DNA of 64,000 nucleotides from Membranipora membranacea (Eukaryota > Bryozoa > Gymnolaemata > Cheilostomatida > Membraniporidae): positions 15,001,387-15,065,386 of the forward strand of contig OU612069.1 of NCBI GenBank assembly GCA_914767715.1, in the 5' to 3' direction. Both the position numbers and the translations under genes were made by a program. Positions 1 to 13,321 of this stretch are shown here, piece by piece (position 1 is the first letter of the stretch; the number at the start of each line of letters is the position of its first letter). A model generated the notes under the pieces. The model was not told the origin of the DNA, ran no database searches, and saw only the letters and a list, made by a program, of their open reading frames with translations.

Positions 1-154
1 ATTTCTTGTGAGAAGTAACTTGTTAGAAAAACTTCTGAATGGCAGCTGAAGCAGATTTCATGCTGAGAATAAAATGAAAGTTTTATGTTATTATGTTTTG
101 GCCTCGCCATGAAGGACACTCATAAGAATCTAGCATATATTTATCTTTTGACAG

Positions 155-2938
155 AAGCTTGTCTAGACCTCCGTCATCTTTTGACGAGATCAGTGAAGCC
201 CCACAATCTCATCTCCACCACCATAGAACCCTACAAGGTGGTGAACAGGTGGCAATAGAACAGGATACTGACCTTGTAGAAGAATCAAAACAACAAGGAA
301 TTGTCCCTCCGCATTTACTGTCACCTGAGTACTATAGGTATGTCAATCTTCGGTAAACTCTGTGTAAGGGTGGAGAGAAGAGAGCTGTTCGATGATTGTA
401 TTTTTTCACCAAGATGACTTCAGCGCTTGCATAGCTTTGATCGATCTTGTTTGTCCCATGATCAATCTTCAATTATTGGTTGCTGATCGAAACCTGAATC
501 CAGGAATATACTGATTATCCAACCTCATCCAGAGACTAACATGGGAGGATTTTCTATGTTTGTTGTTTGTTAAGTAATACCCATATATGTTGTTCCGATT
601 AAAGAGTGTTTCAAAATGCAACCCAATCATTTGCAAGTTATTCTCAAAACTGAATCAACAATGCTTGAGCTACAAAGCTCCAGCAGTTGTATTATAGTTC
701 AGGGTGCAAAGTTGTGAACTTTGCTACAAAGACTGGCCAGCTGTTGATGGCAATGGGTTAGGGTGTGGTTTGAGTACTAAAGACAAAACCACCTGCACTT
801 TCGAGGGAAAAACAATCTCTCTGTTTTAATATTCAACTTCTAGCTTCATTGCTGAAACTTCTTTCAAATCAGATGCTTCAGATGAGCTTCCAATTAGCTG
901 CCTGTTGGTACAGCCAATATGATAGCTCTGATCGGCTTGGTTGGGAGACCAAACGCAACCCAACCAGTCAGAGTCAGTCGCTTTGGTCTATCTGAAGTAT
1001 TTCATTTACATCTCCACACTCCCTTCAAACATGTTTTATGATTACAGGAGACAAACATCTGGAGGGAAGAGATTGTTGGGTAGACAGTTCAGTAACTCAA
1101 CGTGTAGTGTAGACTCAGGATACACTAAGAGCTTAGGATCGAGCGCTGCAGCTTATGCCTTTTATGATCTAAGGAGCAAAGGTAAGAGTCGCGACGTTTT
1201 TGTACCATGTGGTAGCTAGGGATATTGCTTCTGTGGTCTTATCTACTCATGTATCACTATAGTGCATTTCTGAATAGTCCCATGTGCTTGTGTTTGGTTT
1301 TGTTTTGATTAGCTGATGGGTTTTGGTTTGTTGTTGTGGTTCTGGAGTTATCTGGAGTTATCTGTTCACCCAACCTGATTAGATAACTCCAAATTGTTGG
1401 ACTGAATCCCAGGCTAACAATGCGGTGATCTTAATGACTACACAAACACTTTATCAAGTGTGGCAACATGTTAGGTTGTGAGTTAGACTTAATCTTTGAC
1501 TAACAAAATGTTATGAGCTCACTACCTGTCACACATATTATTGGTGAAGACTGCATTTCAATATATTGAAATCCTCACTACACAAATGTAACCTTGGTCT
1601 AATATTGAATCACATTCATTTCATTTCGTTAGCATATAGATGGATTAAGTCTTATCCTGTTTGCCTGCTTTGTGGAAGCTCCCCTTCCGCGAGTCACTCT
1701 GCAGGCATGGCTAGTGGTGGGGAAGCAACTCCAAATGCAGGCAAATGGACCAACTTGGCCTAGCAAATATATCATACCTGATAGAAAGTTTGATACTTTT
1801 TCAAACAAGCTTGACTTTTTTTCTAGGAGAAAATGTGGATACCAAAGCAAAGAAACATGTGCCTCCTTCCTCGTCAACATCAAATCGAAACCACATGGAG
1901 GACATGAACAATAACTCATTCGACAGTGAATTACATGTTATATCAATACATGAAGGGACAGAGTTGGTGACTAACTCAGGAGTCGTCTCCCCAACCATTG
2001 CAGAACAAAAGCCGAGAAAGCTCTGTGGGAATACCGCCAGACGAAGTCCGGAAGCATTGCAAAATATGAAAGACTATATGACAGTGAAGCATGCCCTGCC
2101 TGCGGATATCCTCTCTGAATACGAGGAGTTCAACCTCCCTGATGATGCTGCTGCTTCTGAGGATGAGAAAGTATATGAAACAGTGATTCCAAATCGAGGA
2201 CACGAAACCAGTCCTGTTCTTATAACTTCGGATCCTTTGTCGCTCACTGCTTTAGCCGAACTAGTGACAAAAGATGTCAATGTCTTCCTGCATTCTCGAA
2301 CAAACTCCAATGTTAGTTCTCAGCAATCAGTCACCTCGTATCCACAGCTACAGCATTCAGATACTATCAGTCAGTCGAGTGAGGCATCATACCTGACGTT
2401 CTCAAGTACAGCTGAAAAACCCCTCAACGTACGTTTGGACAAGGAACTCTTTCTCGATAAAATAATATCAAGCCAAAATAATAAAATACCTGAAGGTTCT
2501 TCTAACAGTCGGTTCATCTACAGATCCGGAATAAGTAAATCACAGTTGTACTACAGTAAAGAACTAGCAGCTATGTATGACATAATAACACCAAAGCTAC
2601 TCTACCTCAATGACAAGACAACTCGGCGACTGTTGACAGAATATCGGCATCAACTGTCACAGCCTACCGTCTCTCAGGTAAGAGGGAAGAATAATTTTGT
2701 CTAGATGTTATGCATATGTAGAAATTCAACTGAAACAAACCCAGGTATAGTTTCTGAATTTGATATTTGGCAGAAACACTGCCTTATCCATCTTATTTGT
2801 GATAATTATGTAGCACTAGTCTGTGGTGCAGGATTAAATGTTTGATTTTTCTGAAGCTACATGTTAGGTGACACCTTTTCATTATCGCAGGGTTGTTCCA
2901 TTCATTGGACATTCCATAAAAAGCCCAGTTCTGTATGA
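155..2938 (+). CDS. 3' part of an unrecognised tyrosine-motif-rich protein (partial)
   Basis: Three exons join in phase: 155-337 (acceptor TTTTGACAG, donor GTATGT), 1048-1181 (donor GTAAGA) and 1827-2677 (acceptor TTTTTTCTAG, donor GTAAGA). A short last exon, 2891-2938, would fit in phase 0 and end in ...KPSSV-stop. The 5' end lies outside the window. The translated part is hydrophilic, Ser/Thr/Gln/Asn-rich and has no membrane segment. It carries many tyrosine motifs (SPEYY, SGYTKS, FYDLR, KDYMTV, SEYEEF, KVYETV), as in scaffold proteins or receptor tails. A more ordered C-terminal stretch contains YYSKELAAMYDIITPKLLYL. I do not recognise the family. The last exon is the weakest join; it would give a C-terminal SSV resembling a PDZ ligand. 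Joint open phase over three exons makes the gene itself likely. Confidence 0.7.
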
Positions 2939-5146
2939 GCAGTAGCAAGATCTATGAAAAAATTGTAGTCAAGGGTTTGTTGGTGCAGGCAGTTTTCTGT
3001 GCTAAGACATATTATTTTAGGTACTTAGTCCATTCTAACACATTTCCCGTACAGCACCTACCCGACCTTGCAACACCCGTCGCCAGCACCGACTTTAATT
3101 GCCGATTAAGAACAGCATAATATTTGTAACAAAAGTGAGGCGATTCAATGTGATCTTTAGCTCTTTGAAGGCTGACTATGCATACTTTGACTGTTAGTTC
3201 TGCCTTTTACTCTGTTGTCAATTATCTGTTTATAATTATAGCTATTGCTGATTGGTGAGAAATGCTGGTTAGATGTCCCGGTCTGCTCTGCTGATCTCGT
3301 CCAATCACAGATAAGAAGATTTTTCAGCAGTACTACGTCAATGCCTACAGAACTTAATACAGTCACACCCTCTCTATGACAATATATATATTTAAACAAC
3401 TTTTGTCAACAGTAATCACTGCTGGATTGGCGTGTGAAATAACATAGGTTAGTAAATAACTTGCCAATCAGTCGAATAGAAAGTAATTGTTTTCTACCCT
3501 AATTCTAACAAAATCGATATTTAGACATAGCGATAAACTAAGTACTACGAATAAATGAATTAAATTTCTACCTTGAGTCAGACCAAAATCAAACGCTTCT
3601 ACCTGCTGATCATAATACTGGCAAAAAATTAGCAGAGGTCTTTAGGTCCAAAGCAAAGTGAGAGAAGATAGCTATCATATATTCTAACCATTTTTATCAG
3701 AAATTGACATCAAACTATGACCAGAAATGGAGAAGATCAGGTAAGGCTATGTTGAAAGTTGTTGCAACCATTGTATCCGACTCCTGCCAGTATAACAGCA
3801 TAATTTTCACTAATAGTATATATTGTATTATGGTAATATTGTGAGCACATTGTAATTTACATAGTACCATTAAATGCTTCTCAGGATTCAGTTAGTCGCT
3901 TGATGGGTTTGGGTGGCAAAATGGATAGGTTAGTTGTTGAGCTATTAAAGCAGGTAAAAGTAGATGAGAGAATATGTAAGTGAGATACGAATTGATAAGC
4001 AATCACTAACTTCTATGTTCTGAACTCATGTTCCGATGAGCTGGAGTGTCTTAGTAGTTGGCCCACCTAGTTTATGGAGGGGACAACTTTGCCATGGATA
4101 TTATGTTATGTGAAAAAAGGTTTTTGTTGTGAGCTCTAATCTATAACTTAATTTCAATTGTAGTAGGAAGTCAAAGAATAATATGAACATGTTCATGAGT
4201 TGTATTAGATGATATGCCGTATGGCAACTCGGTTACTTGAAATAAAATATTGTCATATTGGTGTCAGTGTTCTCTTGTCGATTCATATCATAGGGAACAT
4301 AAAATCGCCAAATGCATCCTGCTACAATGACTCAAATCATGTGCTGCTTTACTGATCAAAATCCGGTTGACAGCCTAGTACCTTAACAACCTATGAGGAA
4401 AGATTTCTATTTTCGGTCACAGGATTTCAAAAAAACTTTTAATGAAGGCACAGAATTGACAGTCGGTGAGAACCAGTGCTCAGCTATGTCTCAAGTTAGC
4501 CTTGAATATTTCTAAGTCTATGGCCAGACTGAATGCTCTAACGTATAAATTATTTAGACTTATGGCTCTGAGAAATTGTTGTTAATAGGTATGGTTTTAT
4601 CTTCTCATCCCTTAGGACTCAGTGCAGTACTGAGGACATTGAAAACATTGTCGGTCGGTTTGAGTAACATCGGCCTGCCATTTCTCATAGACAAGACAAA
4701 ACAGTGATGGTTGTGGTGGACTTATTAACCGTTATTTATTGTGTTTGTATGATTAAGCCTATAGTTACAGTAAAACATAATACAGAGTGATCGCTTATCG
4801 AGCTGTAAGCCATCCATGTTAAAGAGTTATTGTCAGGTCCAATCTGTATGTATCGAAAAGAAAGAATGAAACATGGACTTTTTTTTACACTTGTGGCATG
4901 GAAGGTAAAATTTCTTGTCACTTCTTGCAGATTCTTCTATGTATGATTGGGTTTATTTGCCTTCTGACTCCTAACCATAGACTTAAGTGATGCTAAGCCT
5001 ACACTGCATAATATATCGACACAGGGAATACTGGTTTTATAGAAGTGACTGATTAGTGATTGATAAGTTGAATTGATTGAAGTTTGAAGTTTTGAAATGC
5101 TTGTTTTAATGTTTTAATGGCTATACTGTAGAATATGTAATTATGC
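2939..5146. other. Intergenic stretch, nothing recognised
   Basis: AT-rich sequence with only short open frames and no convincing splice-linked coding segment. It separates the plus-strand gene ending near 2.9 kb from the minus-strand PAN-like gene whose stop codon is at 5147, so the two genes converge. Confidence 0.5.
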
Positions 5147-7508
5147 CTAATTGACCACAGGGGTTGTGGGTTCTGGGGGATCTGTTAGATGAGCAAACTG
5201 AGAAGTCCCCGTATAGATAGTCTCAATAGGAGCAGCGGTGGTGCTTGTGGTAGTAGTAGTTGTAGTGGTAGTAATAGCAGGACAGTCACCTACAAATCAT
5301 AGAAGCATACAGTTTCCAGTACACACTCAAATGAGCCTTGGGTGATAAAGGCTACTAGAATAACACTAATTGTCTCATCATTGAATCATATGGGATAAAT
5401 GTATGTGTTGATAACTGCATATGGCGATTTTTTCTTTCTTTCTTTCATATTTAGAATTCCTAAGTTCACACAGTTTTCATTACCATCCCTTTTTTTATCA
5501 TCATGATTACAGTGCTGAAGCCTCGGAACTGGTTTTTAATGATAATCTCTACAGAATAGGCCACCATTTTGGAAAATTGCAAACTTTGTGGATGCATCCA
5601 ACTAGTGGTGGTTTCAAAATGCACGAGTGGAAGCATCTATGATATGATGAACAGGCTATTTCAACTGAAAGGTTTAATTGGCCTTACCTGTCACAACATA
5701 TCTTGCATAGCTTTGCTCTGCTGGGCTTGCAGACGGATCTAGAGACGGGCCATACAGAAAACACTGTCCATCGTAATGACTGTTAACAAATCTGAAACCA
5801 CAGCAGATTTCATCTGTACTGGTAAGGCATAATAGTGAGCATCCGATAACGCTGTGGGCAGTCAGTTGTTTGAAGCTGTTGTGAGCAGCATGGTAGTTGG
5901 TATGTACAAAGTTTACCGGCTCTACAATGCGTGAGTCACACATTTTTATCCTGACATACAAGATCATGATCATTGGCAATCCTAAAAAATGAAAAAATCA
6001 GAATATGTACATGCATCAAAACAATCATTGCAGGCTGCGCTTATTTCTACTTAATATTTATATGCAAACTCAATTGGAGTTGATGGATCAAAACCAGATG
6101 AATCAAAGATTTTTATGCTGTTGGTTGTTGGTCTTGCAAGCACATATTTGTAAGGTGAACAAAAAGTCAATTTGATGATAAAGAAAAGGTTGTCTCCATA
6201 TCTTGAATATAGCTATGTTGTGATTTTATTCATATCCTGTTGAAATGGTTGCATCTAGAAGCAAATCTTTGAAGAGAAATTCCATGTATCAATTATTTAT
6301 CGATTTGCAAAGTATTATAATATAGTTTTCAAATGCAGTGAGCTGTCACAGTCCCAGCATTATTACCTCTGATGTCATCATGTGCCTTGGGATCGAAATT
6401 AACTATGTTTTTAGTTTCTTAGCACCTTAATAAATATTATTGAGATATACACTGACGGTACAGTGTTACATGAAACATGCGACTGTAGTATTGTTATCTT
6501 ATTCACATTATAGCGAGTGTAAATTATTTATTACTTAACATGGTCACTACTTTTTGTGCCATTCTTGCGAGAGAATGGATCATTGTCAGAGTTTATGAGA
6601 CTGAATAATGCATGGCTTTGCATATGACTAAAATGAGAACAAATTACTGCTGTCCAGTTGCAACTGTTTTGTCTTACCCTTTTCATTCACAAATTTCATC
6701 ACATGATTTAGAAGGGTTTAAAATAACTTTAAGTTTTAATAAAGGAGTCTCACGTATGATGGTAGATTTGGGAAGTTCCCATTGGATTGAAATTCTTGAT
6801 GTGAATCACAAATTAAATTAAGTTGTGATTCGTTTAGAATAGCTTATGCAGCTAAAATAATCTCTGAAATAAGACGAAGCATTGGAGGGTAAATAGGAAC
6901 TTAAATTGTTTTTCTTCAAATAAATTTGAAAATGCAATATTCTTATATAAATCGCAGCAATGATAAAATATGAAAAGACTGATCCACCCCATGGCCACAA
7001 ACATGGAAAAGCAGATGAAGACCATCATTATGAGTGGTTAATTAGGAAATATTATAATAGTGTATAATATAACAGTGTGCTAGGGGCTGTTACAATGAAC
7101 CTTCTAAGCTATCCCCAGTGCCTTGATGTCAAAACAACAATATCAAAAGCGCAGTTGAATAACTGTTGCAGGCAATGCAAAGTTCTTTCTGTTGGAGCAC
7201 GCTTGTACACGATGGCCAGACACAGTAGCAGCTGGCAGGTTATTGCATTAACACCACTCTATGAATCGAGAAGCTGATAAAAACTAGTTAAAATCATCTG
7301 TAAAAATAGTCGCTGAATACTAAGGTGGAGCTTTGAGATTTGTGAATCAAATGTATCATGTATGAATAACTGATGCATTATTTTGCCTTGGAAAGCTGAA
7401 ACCAGATATACTGGCTGCAGAGTAAAGAAAACTGTTTTTATTACAAAGTAATGATGATTTATTATACATACCTGCAAAATAGCCAGCGTGCGCTCGGTAA
7501 CCCACCAT
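5147..7508 (-). CDS. PAN/apple-like small secreted protein, copy A
   Basis: Three exons in phase 1 throughout: 7508-7472 (start; MVGYRAHAGYFAG), 5981-5688 and 5289-5147 (stop TAG). Product about 157 aa. The N-terminus continues over the first splice into a hydrophobic stretch (LPMIMILYV), suggesting a signal peptide or anchor. The middle exon holds one cysteine-rich domain with the pattern CSLLCL-x6-ICCGFRF-x8-QCFLY, which resembles a PAN/apple fold (assigned from spacing only). The last exon is a Thr-rich linker (run of eight Thr) rather than a second domain. Copies B and C share the exon plan, splice phases and 37-nt first exon. Ligand and role unknown; PAN domains usually bind protein or carbohydrate. 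Confidence 0.7.
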
Positions 7509-9733
7509 GCTGCAACGTGAGGGAGAGAGTAAGTGATGCTGAACATTGTGAACTCTCTCTCTCATTCAGCGAACATCATATATTATTAAACTGTCCATTC
7601 TTGACATAAATGGTGTTTTTTATTCCCCTGAGCACCATATTCATTTCTTTTATGGATATGCTCTTGTCTTGATTGTTCACCGACTGATATCCAGATACAT
7701 GGGTTTACACTTATCATGGGTATTGTGCTTTCCGATTCCCTGAAGTTGATAATTCCAAGTTCTTGGGTGTAAGATCACAAGACTCCTCAAGCCTGAATTC
7801 GCCGCTTGTGTTATAACTACACAAGCTAGAGTTCCGTCTATTTCTAATAAGTCTACTTTGTCATGATTCATCTTCAATTCTCCAGGCATGGGAGAAGACA
7901 AAAATTGATTAGTCTGCACATTTATATTTTATTGATGTTTATTTTAGGGTATGAAGAATCTGAAAAAAACAAAGTTAGAACTCTGTGAATGTTTTAAGAA
8001 AACTCAAAAATGTTTGCCAAAATTGAAAGTTGTCTGCTCTTTGTAATATTCTCATTGACCAACACTGAATGAGAATACAACTTGTAATTTTCTACGAAAT
8101 TGGATATATGTCTAGTAAGATGCTCAGGAAATGCAAAATCCCAAAAACTTCCTGGCGTACACTCACATTTAAAGGTGATTAAACTTGTGATATATGTTGA
8201 ACTTTGTCGGGGTTTTATGACAAAAGCGAAATATCAAAAAATGAATCAATATTTTCATCAATTAAAGAATAAATATAGAGTGGGTGTTGAGTAGTACATA
8301 TTAACTATCTCCTCCTCCTCCTTATGAAGAGAGCAGCCCACAAAGTCAACTATAGTATTGTGGGGATAAAGTTGTATGTGAAGTATGGGTGATACAGTAC
8401 TAGCCCAACAATGCCGGATAATGTAAGACTATTGCTTCAATAATATTGTTGATTTTGTCAATTAAGTGGGACCAATGTTGTTTTATGCATCAATCTTGCT
8501 TTGTGATTGGTAAGGAACAAAGCTTACGTTTGCCCTCTCGAAAAAAGAATTCAAATGAGCCGAAATACCAAGACTTTAGTTCTCAGAGGATGAACCGGAG
8601 ATGAATTGGTCAGTAGCATCTAACTTATCAAAGACCAACTAGCTACCAAACATACTACATTATGATGCTATACAAGGCACTTGGTACACACAGGGGCTGC
8701 CAGCGAGAAACAAGAAATTAGTGAATGAATGCTCTATCTAGCACGTCATCACTATATTGATCACAGTGTCCATGTGTAGCGTTCTTGGAGCTTACATGGT
8801 GCATTACTGGTACCTTTTGTTATGTTAAGGTGTCTTACTTGCTTGTCAGCACAGTGTTCCTTGTTTTCACATGTCAAAGTTATAGCCAAATGAGCTTCAA
8901 ATATGACACAAACCCTCAGGTAGTAACTACAAGTATAATTGGTACAACAAATTTTTTTCATATATTATCTGATAAAAGAGGATATGGTCCAAATGTGTCA
9001 CATTTTTTTGTAGCTTTCTGTTGATTTAAGGGAGCAGACAAAACTACAAAAACCGCTGTATTTTGTTAGTTTGGTCATGATGACTTAATTCTCCTTACAT
9101 TTAAGTTATAAATCATAATATTAAATAAGAAATATTGAATTATTTCTGTTGCAAACTCAAGTTGATGATTGATGATTAATTGGCAAAGTGATTGAATACC
9201 ATCAATTTAACTTATATGTTATTGGGAACAGCCAGATTTGTTTCTAGAAGCACAACAGTCATCTTTTATTTGTTTCAATCTTACTGCATTAACACTCATA
9301 TCAATTACAAAAACGTCTTCAAAAACAATATAAATGTTTACAACAAAGAAAATCACGCATTTTCTAAACATTGGATTTTCAATGTTGAGTATGTTACCTG
9401 TCTTTGAAATAAAATTGTAAGTGCATTCACGTTTAGTGGTGCCAAAATTGAATGCTATAACATTAAAAGTATCAAAGCATGGCACATAAATAACCAATTT
9501 TGTAGATTAGTAGTGACCTCATTTAACCTCATTTAATGGTATGCACATATTTGTACTTAATCAAATTTTGTGCAGATACAGCCAAATGAAAGTCAAATTT
9601 GATATTGGTGGTGGTCAATTTTGAAGTTATTGCATTCCTGTCAGTGTATTCAGCGCATTAATATTTCAAGAAAGCACGTGATACTGTGAAAATAATAATG
9701 CCCCAAATCTGCTGTGGTACGTTCACCAGATAT
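7509..9733. other. Spacer between PAN-like copies A and B
   Basis: No gene seen. The stretch just above the start codon of copy A (about 7510-7600) resembles the sequence upstream of copy B, so promoter-proximal DNA was duplicated with the gene. About 7980-8140 and 9370-9660 match 17410-17190 and 17190-16890 in reverse complement, placing this spacer in the outer left arm of the inverted duplication. Confidence 0.5.
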
Positions 9734-12700
9734 TTATCCCCTTCCAGCTGCAGGTGTAGTAGGAGTAGTAGGAGTAGTAGGAGTAGTAGGAGTAGTAGGA
9801 GTAGTAGGAGTAGTAGGAGTAGTAGGAGTAGTAGGAGTAGTAGGAGTAGTAGGAGTAGTAGGAGTAGTAGGAGTAGTAGGAGTAGTAGGAGTAGTAGGAG
9901 TAGTAGTAGTAGTAGGAGTAGTAGGAGTAGTAGGAGTAGTAGGAGTAGTAGGAGTAGTAGGAGTAGTAGGAGTAGTAGGAGTAGTAGGAGTAGTAGGAGT
10001 AGTAGGAGTAGTAGGAGTAGTAGGAGTAGTAGGAGTAGTAGGAGTAGTAGGAGTAGTAGGAGTAGTAGGAGTAGTATAAGTTGTAGGAGGAGTACAAGGT
10101 CTAGTAAAGGTAGTAGGAATAGCAGTAGATGAAGGATCATGAACATAAGGAGACGTAGGAGCACAGTGAGTGGTAGCGGCAGTAGTGGTGGTTGTTGTGG
10201 TTGTAGTGGTGGTAGTTCCCAGACATCCGCCTACAAATTCAATAAAGTATATTCTTAGTTTTTCATATGTGCTAGAGGTTTCTCTACTTAAGAAGATGCT
10301 CAGTATTGAATGAGTGTGATGATATGGTCAACGTAGCTGTGCGACAGAACTAGATTAGACTTACTTTTCGTTTTAATTTTTGCTTAACTCAACTGATAAT
10401 TATTATCAATTTATCACAATATCATCCTTGAAAATTGTCCTTACCTGTCATAATATATACATCATAGCTTTGCTCTTCTGGGCTCGCAGACGGATCTCTA
10501 GGCTGGCCATATAGAAAACACTGTCCGCCGGTATCAAACCTGAATCCACAGCAGGTTTCTTCTACACTGGTAAGGCATGTCAGTGAACATTCTGAAACAC
10601 TGCGCTCAGTTAGTTCATAGAAGCTGTTGTTTGCAGCATGGTAGTTGGTACGCTCAAAGTACGCAGATTCTATAATGTGTGAGTCACATAATTCAATCCC
10701 AACATACAGTATGACAGTCATTGCCAATCCTAAAAATGGAAAAATATTCGACAGAAAATAATCATGCATCAACAGTAACGCAATCATTGCATGTTGCTCT
10801 TACTAATACTTAATAATCCTCAGGGTTGATAAGCTTTGATAGCGCATATGATCACATCCTTGGCTATCAAACAATAGGTGAGGGGTTCTACTGGTGGGTG
10901 GCGAAATTTGGTTGCCTTAAGGGCTAGGCCGCAATGTCTGCGCCATTCTGCTCTCAGTTTGCAGGCAGGTCGGAGCACACCTGGGGGCCAACCGAACCCC
11001 AGTAGTCGATTGACTGCAGTGGGATTTGAACCCACGACCTTCATCACTTGTATGTTGAAGGACTGACTCTCTAACCAACTGAGCCACTTCCTACTCCCTT
11101 AGCCCTCTCGTCTCGAGAAATTTACCCTGGCTTCTTTTTACCCATATACCACAAAATCTGAACAACTTCAACCAACAACACTCACAAATCATCCATATCT
11201 CAAACTCTGACAACTCTCTTAATCACAGCACTGACAGATAGAACATACTCATCCTTCTAACATCAAGAATGTGTTCTATCAGTAAATGTTAATGTTTTCA
11301 AGGGTTCTTTGAAGAGTTCTCTGGAGAGTACAGTCTCATACCACTACCCTTCCCCCCAAGACAAGAAAATACATGCCTCATGTTTGCCATGTGGCTGTCA
11401 TCATGTTGGAGTTCGAATGGAGGTGATAATTAAAATCAGGTGCCTCAAAGCATTAAATGCAGCCAATACTATTGTCATCCCTAAAATGAAAACAATATTA
11501 ATATGTTTAGGCTCTACACAGGCCCTGCCCCAGTTGCACAATGCTCAGGCATTTGCAAGAGACAGGGGTTACGAAGAGAAAACCAATGGCCAATCGGGTG
11601 TCAAAAACAGTGTACACCAACCCTATATTAACGTCAATTTTTTGAAACACTGATTTATTTATCTTGATCTTACAGAAAACCAGAGACATTGTTGTATAAA
11701 ACTAATATTGTAATTGCAAACACCATTTGTGAATAGTTTTGAAAACACTGATTTATTTTCCAGTTATTGATTTGTAGCCGACAGCAAATATTCTAAAATG
11801 GTACTGGTTAATTTGTGTGCTCGGACTCAATTTTCATACACTTATGTGGCTAGAGCCAGGTTTGGATCAGGGAAGGTAGGTTTAGTCGACAAGTGTGGAG
11901 CGTCAACAAGAGAGTATTTTAGCTCAGGAACAAATGCTGTTGCTCAATAGATAACTCGGCATTTGTGCCTGTGGGTTTTCTCTAATTTTCATGTGCAGTG
12001 TCTCGATCAAGGAAATTTTCCTTTATGAATATTTATCAGTTTGCTAAGTTCTCCTATCAATGCATTGAGCAGTCGCTGTCTCAGCAATATCCTCTGTTAG
12101 CCATCGTGTGCCACAGGATTGGATTTTTAATTAACTTTTTTTGTTTGTTGGTAAGCACATGTTTGTTGGGGTACATGAAACATTTGACTTTATTGATGTA
12201 ATCTAAGTTCACAATTTATCGAAGACACTAGTGTGTATATTATTAAAATTTTGGTTTTACCAAATAAATTTACTTTTTGCCACTCTCAGGAAATCTCTAA
12301 GGACTGAGTGCAATGCTGAGGCGACGTATTTTTGCTACATTTTTTGAAAATAAATAGTGCTACTCTTTGCAGGTGAATCAAAAGGACACAGAATACAAGT
12401 CCTCATCTTGTGGCCATGTCATCTGAGAATGTCAAGCACAAATCTCCAAAACTGAACCAAATTGCATGTAAAAAATGCTGTGTTTATTATAGCCATTTTA
12501 ATTCAAAGATTCCATATTTTTGTGACTTTAAAGTTTCAAATGAATAAGTAGCATGCGTAATGATTGACTAAGATTAAGTGTTGGATGAAAGAGTAACTCC
12601 AATTGAGTTTTTTTCAAACAAATTAGTAGGATTAGGAATCAAAATATGATCATGAGAAAATGTAGGCCTCCCTATTACCACTGCTGATATCACAACTCAT

Positions 12701-13321
12701 TCACTGCTGCTGCTTAATATTACTAAGCATATTAGAGTCAAATAATTCTTAGATTCTTGATTCTTAGACAGTTCCCTTACTTAACCCTTGAAAATAATCA
12801 ACTTGGCATCAAATTTTAGAATTTATTTGACTCTTTATTCACCTTCAAGCAATATCAAAAGTGAGTTGATTATTTCAAGGTGTCAAATCACAGCTGATTG
12901 TTCTTCATTCAGCAGGTCATAAATAATTCATTGCAAGGGTAAAGAGGGGAACTATCTCAGAATCAAATCAACACTAGCTTTTTATTGTGTTTGGCAACCA
13001 CATAATCAAGAAAATTTCTAGGCCTTCCTATTGCCTTGCAGCTGTCTTTGTTTTTACCCTTTACTCTTGGTTTTGAAAAATTAGGTTGGTAAATCAATGA
13101 TACAGACATTTCAACACCAGTGATGTGTCCAAACCAAGCTTCAAGCGTCAGGATTTTTATCCCTTATTGGATAAACACTTATCTTAGAAATTTGAAGGGC
13201 TGAAAAACAGCAAAATGAAGATATTATCTGTCTGCAGAATAATTAAACTTGGAATTGTTATATAATAATGTAGATATCACATACCTGCAGAAACATTGAA
13301 GAATATGCTGTGACCCATCAT
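9734..13321 (-). CDS. PAN/apple-like protein with Thr-Thr-Pro repeat stalk, copy B
   Basis: Exons 13321-13285 (start; MMGHSIFFNVSAG), 10729-10445 and 10230-9734 (stop TAA), all joined in phase 1, giving about 272 aa. The second exon encodes a hydrophobic run (LAMTVILYVGI), then the cysteine domain CSLTCL-x6-TCCGFRF-x5-QCFLYG, resembling PAN/apple. The third exon starts Thr-rich and then runs through about 35 copies of Thr-Thr-Pro, encoded by a 9-bp minisatellite read without a stop or frameshift, ending PAAGRG-stop. Such Thr/Pro stalks are typical of mucin-like, O-glycosylated spacers on secreted or surface proteins. Copies A and C have a short Thr-rich exon in the same place, so the expansion is specific to B. 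The domain label is inference from cysteine spacing. Confidence 0.72.
9755..10075 (-). repeat. In-frame 9-bp coding minisatellite (Thr-Thr-Pro)n
   Basis: Plus-strand unit GTAGTAGGA, about 35 copies, very homogeneous, with one interruption near 9899-9915 where the Pro codon is replaced so that Thr codons run on. On the minus strand every unit reads ACT ACT CCT in the frame of the copy B last exon. The long open frames in the other five frames are by-products of the repeat having no stop in any frame. Confidence 0.9.
10830..11097 (-). mobile_element. tRNA-derived SINE (family 1)
   Basis: Reverse-oriented copy of a tRNA-like element: head near 11090 with a box A-like AACCAACTGAGCCAC and box B-like GGGATTTGAACCC (as seen on the plus strand), followed by a body also found at 20.05-20.3 and 24.83-25.1 kb (conserved GTTGCCTTA-GGGCTAGG-GCAAT-TCTG). 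It lies in intron 2 of PAN-like copy B and is absent from copy C, so it inserted after the inverted duplication or was lost from C. Confidence 0.8.

Noticed and set aside
1672-1914. Exon beginning at 1672 in the first gene
   Set aside because: The frame does not match the previous exon phase, whereas the acceptor at 1826 does.
9658-10164. Long open frames of poly-Leu, Arg-Ser-Ser, Gly-Val-Val and Tyr-Tyr-Ser through the 9-bp array
   Set aside because: The repeat has no stop codon in any frame. Only the Thr-Thr-Pro frame connects in phase to spliced exons shared with paralogues.
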